This document shows, in pieces, positions 5,841 to 9,151 of a stretch of DNA of 9,151 nt; the stretch's first letter is position 1; every line of letters starts with the position of its first letter. The stretch lies in contig CAYNDV010000170.1 of NCBI GenBank assembly GCA_964396055.1, positions 1 through 9,151 on the forward strand, read 5' to 3'. The stretch comes from CAYJPV01 sp964396055 (GTDB lineage Bacteria > Acidobacteriota > Vicinamibacteria > Vicinamibacterales > JAKQTR01). The notes below the pieces were generated by a model. That model was not told the DNA's origin, did no database searches, and was given only the letters and a program-made list of their open reading frames with translations. Made by a program: the position numbers and the translations under genes.

Positions 5841-8462
5841 ATGACTCGCACGCGTTCCCGCGTTCTGCTCCTGGCGGTGGCTGTCCTGCTGTTCGTGGCT
5901 GCGGCCGCGCCGGCCCAGCCCCGCGTGACGGCGCCNNNNNNNNNNNNNNNNNNNNNNNNNNNNNNNNNNNNNNNNNNNNNNNNNNNNNNNNNNNNNNNNN
6001 NNNNNNNNNNNNNNNNNNNNNNNNNNNNNNNNNNNGTGTGGATCGACGGCGGCCTGCACGCCACCGAGGTGGTGGGCGCGCAGCAGCTGATCGAGATGGT
6101 CTACCAGATGGTCAGCCGCACCGACGCCGAGACGGTCCGCTTCCTGAACGACGTGATCCTGCTGTGCGTGCCGGCAAACCCGGACGGCATGGAACTGGTG
6201 TCGGGCTGGTACATGCGGAACGCCGACCCGCTGAAGCGGTCGACCGGCGGTATCCCGCGCCTGTACGAGAAGTACGCGGGCCACGACAACAACCGCGACT
6301 CGTACATGGTGAACCTGCCTGAGACCGAGAACATGCACCGGGTGCTGTACCGGCAGTGGTACCCGCAGATCCTCTACAACCACCACCAGACGGGTCCCAT
6401 CGGCACCGTGGTCTTCATGCCGCCGTTCCGCGATCCGTTCAACTACTACTACGACCCGCTGATTCCCCTCGGCATCGAGGCCGTCGGCACGGCGATGCAC
6501 AGCCGTTTCGCGGCAGAGGGCAAGCCGGGCAGCACCATGCGGTCGGGCGCCGCGTATTCGACATGGTGGAACGGCGGCCTGCGCACGACGGCGTACTTCC
6601 ACAACATCATCGGCCTGCTCACCGAGATCATCGGCAATCCGACGCCGATGGAGATCCCGCTGGTGCCGCCGAAGCTGGTGGCCAGCGGCGACTACCCGTT
6701 CCCGATCCTGCCGCAGAAGTGGCACTTCCGGCAGTCGATCGACTACGAGATTTCGGCGAACCGCGCGGTCCTCGACATCGCGTCCCGGTATCGCGACACG
6801 CTGCTCTTCAATCTCTACACGATGGGGAAGAACGCCATCGCCAAGGGCAGCCGCGACACATGGACGATCACCCCGAAGAAGATCGAGGCGCTGATGGCCC
6901 AGGCGGCCAAGGACCGGCCGGCGGCGCCCGAGCCGCCGCGCGGCGGCCGGGGCGCCGCCACCGTGCCGGCCAAGTACCTGGACGGGCTGCGCACGCCCGA
7001 GGCGCGCGACCCCCGCGGGTTCATCCTCCCGTCGGATCAGCCCGACTTCCTGACGGCCACCCGCTTCGTGAACACGTTCATCAAGAACGGCATCACCGTT
7101 CACCGGGCCACGGCGCCGTTCACCGTGCAGGGCAAGGCGTACCCGGCCGGCTCGTACGTCATCAAGGCCGCGCAGGCGTTCCGGCCGTACGTGCTCGACC
7201 AGTTCGAGCCGCAGGACCACCCCGACGACTTCGCGTACCCGGGCGGCCCGCCGCGGCCGCCCTACGACAGCGCCGGCTGGACCCTGGCGTTCACGATGGG
7301 GATCCAGTTCGATCGCATCCTCGACGCGTTCGACGGCCCCTTCGAGGTGATCCCCGACGTGGTGAAGCCGGCGGCGGGGAAGGTGAGCGTGCCGGCCGGG
7401 GCCAGGGCGGCCGGCTACCTGGTGGGCGCGGCCACCAACGACACGTTCCTGGCCATCAACCGCCTGCTGGCTGCGAAGGAGGACGTCTACCGCCTGACGG
7501 CGCCGATAACCGCCGGGACCGTCACCTGGCCGGCCGGCAGCGTCTATGTGGCGGCGAAGCCGGCCACGGCCGCGGCCGTGAAGAAGCTGGCCGAGGACAC
7601 GGGCCTGTCGTTCGAGGGCACGGCGGCGCGCGTGCCGGCCGGGGCGATGAAGCTGCGGCCGGTGCGCATCGGCCTCTGGGATCGATACGGCGGGTCGATG
7701 CCGTCCGGCTGGACGCGCTACCTCTTCGAGCAGTTCGAGTTCCCGTTCGAGGTGGTGTACGCCCCGATGCTCGACGCGGGCAACCTCGCCGCGAGGTACG
7801 ACGTGCTCGTCTTCGTGGATGGCGCGATCCCCGAGCGTGAGGTGAGCGGCCCGGATCCGTTCCTGGGCGGCCAGCCCCGCGCCGAGGACATCCCGGCGGA
7901 GTACCGGGCGCAACTGGGCAGCGTCACCATCGCGAAGACCATTCCGCAACTGAAGCAGTTCGTCGAGGACGGCGGCCTGCTGCTGGCCATCGGCAGTTCG
8001 ACCGCCGTGGCGAACCACTTCAAGCTGGCCGTGGCCAACGCGCTCACGGAGCGCACGCCTCGAGGTGAGGAGAAGCCGCTCGGGTCCGACAAGTTCTTCA
8101 TTCCGGGATCCGTGCTCGAGGCCGCGCTGGATCCCACGCACCCGCTGGCGTGGGGCATGCGGCCGCGCGCCGACGTGTTCTTCGAGAGCAGCCCGGCGTT
8201 CCGCCTCACGCCCGATGCCGCCGCGAAGGGGCTCAAGGCCGTGGCGTGGTACGACTCGCCGAAACCGCTGCGTTCCGGCTGGGCCTGGGGGCAGACGTAT
8301 CTCGACGGCGCCGCGGCCATCGTCGCCGCGACCATGGGCAAGGGGCACGTCTTCCTGTATGGTCCCGAAGTCGCGTTCCGCGCCCAGCCGCACGGCACCT
8401 ACAAGCTGCTGTTCAACGGGATCTACTTCGGCGGCGGAGGCAGGGCGGTCGTGACGCGATAG
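5841..8462 (+). CDS. exported M14-family zinc metallopeptidase with C-terminal amidotransferase-like domain (interrupted by assembly gap)
   Basis: The nominal length is 873 residues, 34 of them within the N block. The signal peptide is at residues 1-27 (RVLLLAVAVLLFVAAAAPAQP). The M14 carboxypeptidase fold then shows H73-A-T-E76 as two zinc ligands, NPDG, HDNNRD (148-153; N/R substrate-binding pair) and YNHHQTG (179-185; third zinc ligand H181 or H182). E262 in LLTEIIG is the likely catalytic Glu. A Pro/Gly-rich linker (about 354-378) separates a middle region with PAGSYVIKA-type repeats. The C-terminal third (about 630-873) looks like a class I glutamine amidotransferase/DJ-1-type Rossmann domain: RIGLWDRYG, DVLVFVDGAIPE (from D654), GGLLLAIGSST (711-721) and KGHVFLYGPEV (834-844). 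No Cys occurs in that domain, so it is probably non-catalytic. It should cleave peptides outside the cytoplasm. Only about 45 nominal residues separate the signal peptide from the zinc His, fewer than M14 folds need, so the real gap probably exceeds 100 bases. Confidence 0.85.
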   Translation: MTRTRSRVLLLAVAVLLFVAAAAPAQPRVTAXXXXXXXXXXXXXXXXXXXXXXXXXXXXXXXXXXVWIDGGLHATEVVGAQQLIEMVYQMVSRTDAETVRFLNDVILLCVPANPDGMELVSGWYMRNADPLKRSTGGIPRLYEKYAGHDNNRDSYMVNLPETENMHRVLYRQWYPQILYNHHQTGPIGTVVFMPPFRDPFNYYYDPLIPLGIEAVGTAMHSRFAAEGKPGSTMRSGAAYSTWWNGGLRTTAYFHNIIGLLTEIIGNPTPMEIPLVPPKLVASGDYPFPILPQKWHFRQSIDYEISANRAVLDIASRYRDTLLFNLYTMGKNAIAKGSRDTWTITPKKIEALMAQAAKDRPAAPEPPRGGRGAATVPAKYLDGLRTPEARDPRGFILPSDQPDFLTATRFVNTFIKNGITVHRATAPFTVQGKAYPAGSYVIKAAQAFRPYVLDQFEPQDHPDDFAYPGGPPRPPYDSAGWTLAFTMGIQFDRILDAFDGPFEVIPDVVKPAAGKVSVPAGARAAGYLVGAATNDTFLAINRLLAAKEDVYRLTAPITAGTVTWPAGSVYVAAKPATAAAVKKLAEDTGLSFEGTAARVPAGAMKLRPVRIGLWDRYGGSMPSGWTRYLFEQFEFPFEVVYAPMLDAGNLAARYDVLVFVDGAIPEREVSGPDPFLGGQPRAEDIPAEYRAQLGSVTIAKTIPQLKQFVEDGGLLLAIGSSTAVANHFKLAVANALTERTPRGEEKPLGSDKFFIPGSVLEAALDPTHPLAWGMRPRADVFFESSPAFRLTPDAAAKGLKAVAWYDSPKPLRSGWAWGQTYLDGAAAIVAATMGKGHVFLYGPEVAFRAQPHGTYKLLFNGIYFGGGGRAVVTR
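5936..6035. other. assembly gap (100 N) inside the peptidase gene
   Basis: There are exactly 100 N, a placeholder size. Unlike the first gap, the flanks share no sequence. Preservation of the reading frame across it is therefore a coincidence of the placeholder and not evidence of length. Confidence 0.95.
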
Positions 8463-8467
8463 GGGAA

Positions 8468-8506
<39 letters not shown>

Positions 8507-8531
8507 CGAGGATACGCACGCCTCAATGGGT

Positions 8532-8563
8532 GGGGGCGGCGAAGCATCCACTTCGCCGCCCCC
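8532..8563. terminator. 13-bp perfect hairpin, probable bidirectional terminator
   Basis: GGGGGCGGCGAAG (8532-8544) pairs perfectly with CTTCGCCGCCCCC (8551-8563) around the six-base loop CATCCA. It lies between two convergent genes and could end transcription from both. There is no T-tract on either side (TTCGTCTCTC follows on the plus strand), so termination may be imperfect or Rho-assisted; it could also simply stabilise both 3' ends. Confidence 0.7.
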
Positions 8564-8572
8564 TTCGTCTCT

Positions 8573-8648
8573 CTCTAGCCTCTAGCCTCTAGCCTCTAGC
8601 CTCTAGCCTCTAGCCTCTAGCCTCTAGCCTCCAGCCGCTAGCCTCTAG
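8573..8648. repeat. heptamer tandem repeat (CTCTAGC)~10.9 overlapping the reductase stop codon
   Basis: Eight perfect CTCTAGC units are followed by two units with one mismatch each (CTCCAGC, CGCTAGC) and a final CTCTAG. The array contains ten CTAG tetranucleotides in 76 bases. Because CTAG is palindromic and 7 is not a multiple of 3, it places TAG stops in all six reading frames. Its last unit includes the stop codon of the minus-strand reductase. Confidence 0.97.
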
Positions 8649-9151
8649 ATGAGCACGATCTTCCCGAACGCGCCGGGCGCGAGCACGGCCACGTGGGCGG
8701 CGGGGGCATCCGCCAGGGCGAACTCCCGGCCGACGATGGGGGTGAGCGTGCCGTTGGCGAAGCCGGCGCCGAGAGCTGCGTGAATACGGGTCCGGTCTTC
8801 CGGCGTCGTGTTCATCAGGGTCATGCCCAGGATCGCCGCGTCGCGGCTCATCGTCTGGCGGGCGTCGATCTCCACGCGGCCGCGGTTGCCCACCACGACC
8901 ACGCGCCCCCGCGGGGCCAGCAGGCCGAGATCCTTGTCGAGATTCACGTTCGCGAGCATCTCGAGAATCACGTCGACGCCGCGTCCGCCGGCGGCCGCCA
9001 GGATCGCCGCGAGATAGTCGGGCGCGGTGTGGTCGAACACGCGGTGCGCGCCCTGCGCGAGGACCATGGCCCGGCCGCGATCGGTGCCGGCCGTGGCGAA
9101 CACCGTCAGGCCCGCCGCGCGGCCCAACTGGATGGCCGCCACCCCGACGCC
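8645..9151 (-). CDS. zeta-crystallin-like NADPH:quinone oxidoreductase (MDR superfamily), C-terminal part
   Basis: The last 168 residues are present; the N-terminal catalytic half lies beyond the right edge. The visible part opens with GVGVAAIQLGRAAGL, the Rossmann glycine motif that binds NADPH. It continues with FATAGTDRGRAMVLAQGAHRVFDH, then DVILEMLANVNLDKDLGLL and GRVVVVGNRG, ending in GAFGKIVLI. From memory, the EMLANVNLxKDLxLL block and surrounding pattern follow vertebrate zeta-crystallin (CRYZ) closely, so this is a Zn-independent quinone oxidoreductase of that subfamily rather than an alcohol dehydrogenase. Such enzymes reduce quinones by one electron using NADPH in the cytoplasm. 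The TAG stop lies inside the last unit of the CTCTAGC repeat. It converges on the peptidase gene. Start and promoter are outside the window. Confidence 0.88.
   Translation of the reverse strand, partial: GVGVAAIQLGRAAGLTVFATAGTDRGRAMVLAQGAHRVFDHTAPDYLAAILAAAGGRGVDVILEMLANVNLDKDLGLLAPRGRVVVVGNRGRVEIDARQTMSRDAAILGMTLMNTTPEDRTRIHAALGAGFANGTLTPIVGREFALADAPAAHVAVLAPGAFGKIVLI

Noticed and set aside
3827..6322. 831-codon plus-strand open frame across the cytochromes, their promoter and the N block
   Set aside because: It is antisense to two clear heme proteins, rich in Arg/Gly and has no start signals. The N block hides possible stops.
8573..8648. Chromosome-end (telomere-like) repeat
   Set aside because: The unit is seven bases, like plant telomeres, but the array is internal, short and followed by an intact gene. 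The resemblance is only superficial.

Overview
The window is GC-rich (roughly two thirds G+C by eye), gene-dense bacterial DNA. It reads like an uncultivated soil Acidobacteriota, perhaps of the Vicinamibacterales type. This placement is an inference from the gene repertoire: a secreted M14 peptidase with an HATE zinc motif, a small DPM1-like GT2 paired with a GT-C membrane transferase, c-type cytochromes and a zeta-crystallin-like reductase. There is no taxonomic marker gene. Two 100-N blocks show that this is a scaffolded draft assembly.

Layout. (1) Positions 1-1959, minus strand: a GT2 glycosyltransferase of the polyprenyl-phosphate-sugar synthase type, followed with a 20-bp overlap by a multi-pass GT39-like membrane glycosyltransferase that runs off the left edge. 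(2) Positions 1960-2335: a divergent intergenic region with three different 7-bp tandem repeats, one a strong G-quadruplex motif, and an assembly gap flanked by an exact 55-bp duplication. (3) Positions 2336-3721, plus strand: a divergent SLC13/DASS-type permease. (4) Positions 3722-5695, minus strand: a triheme and then a monoheme cytochrome c, in an operon that meets the permease stop to stop with no spacer. (5) Positions 5696-5840: a divergent promoter region. (6) Positions 5841-8462, plus strand: an exported M14-like metallopeptidase with a C-terminal glutamine-amidotransferase-like fold, interrupted by the second gap. (7) Positions 8463-8644: a convergent intergenic region in which a 13-bp perfect hairpin sits between two further 7-bp arrays, (GAAGACA)5 and (CTCTAGC)~10. 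(8) Positions 8645-9151, minus strand: the C-terminal half of a zeta-crystallin-like quinone oxidoreductase, cut by the right edge.

How the genes work together. The GT2 probably charges a polyprenyl phosphate with a sugar that the GT-C enzyme transfers outside the membrane. The two cytochromes are translationally coupled, share a homologous heme domain and probably form one periplasmic electron relay; their oxidoreductase partner is not in view. The permease, peptidase and reductase look like independent transcription units.

The most unusual signal is not a gene. Five unrelated tandem arrays have the same 7-bp period. They occupy two of the three intergenic regions that are not inside an operon, and one array supplies the stop codon of its neighbouring gene. 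A shared period without a shared sequence suggests a common generating or reading mechanism rather than copies of one element.
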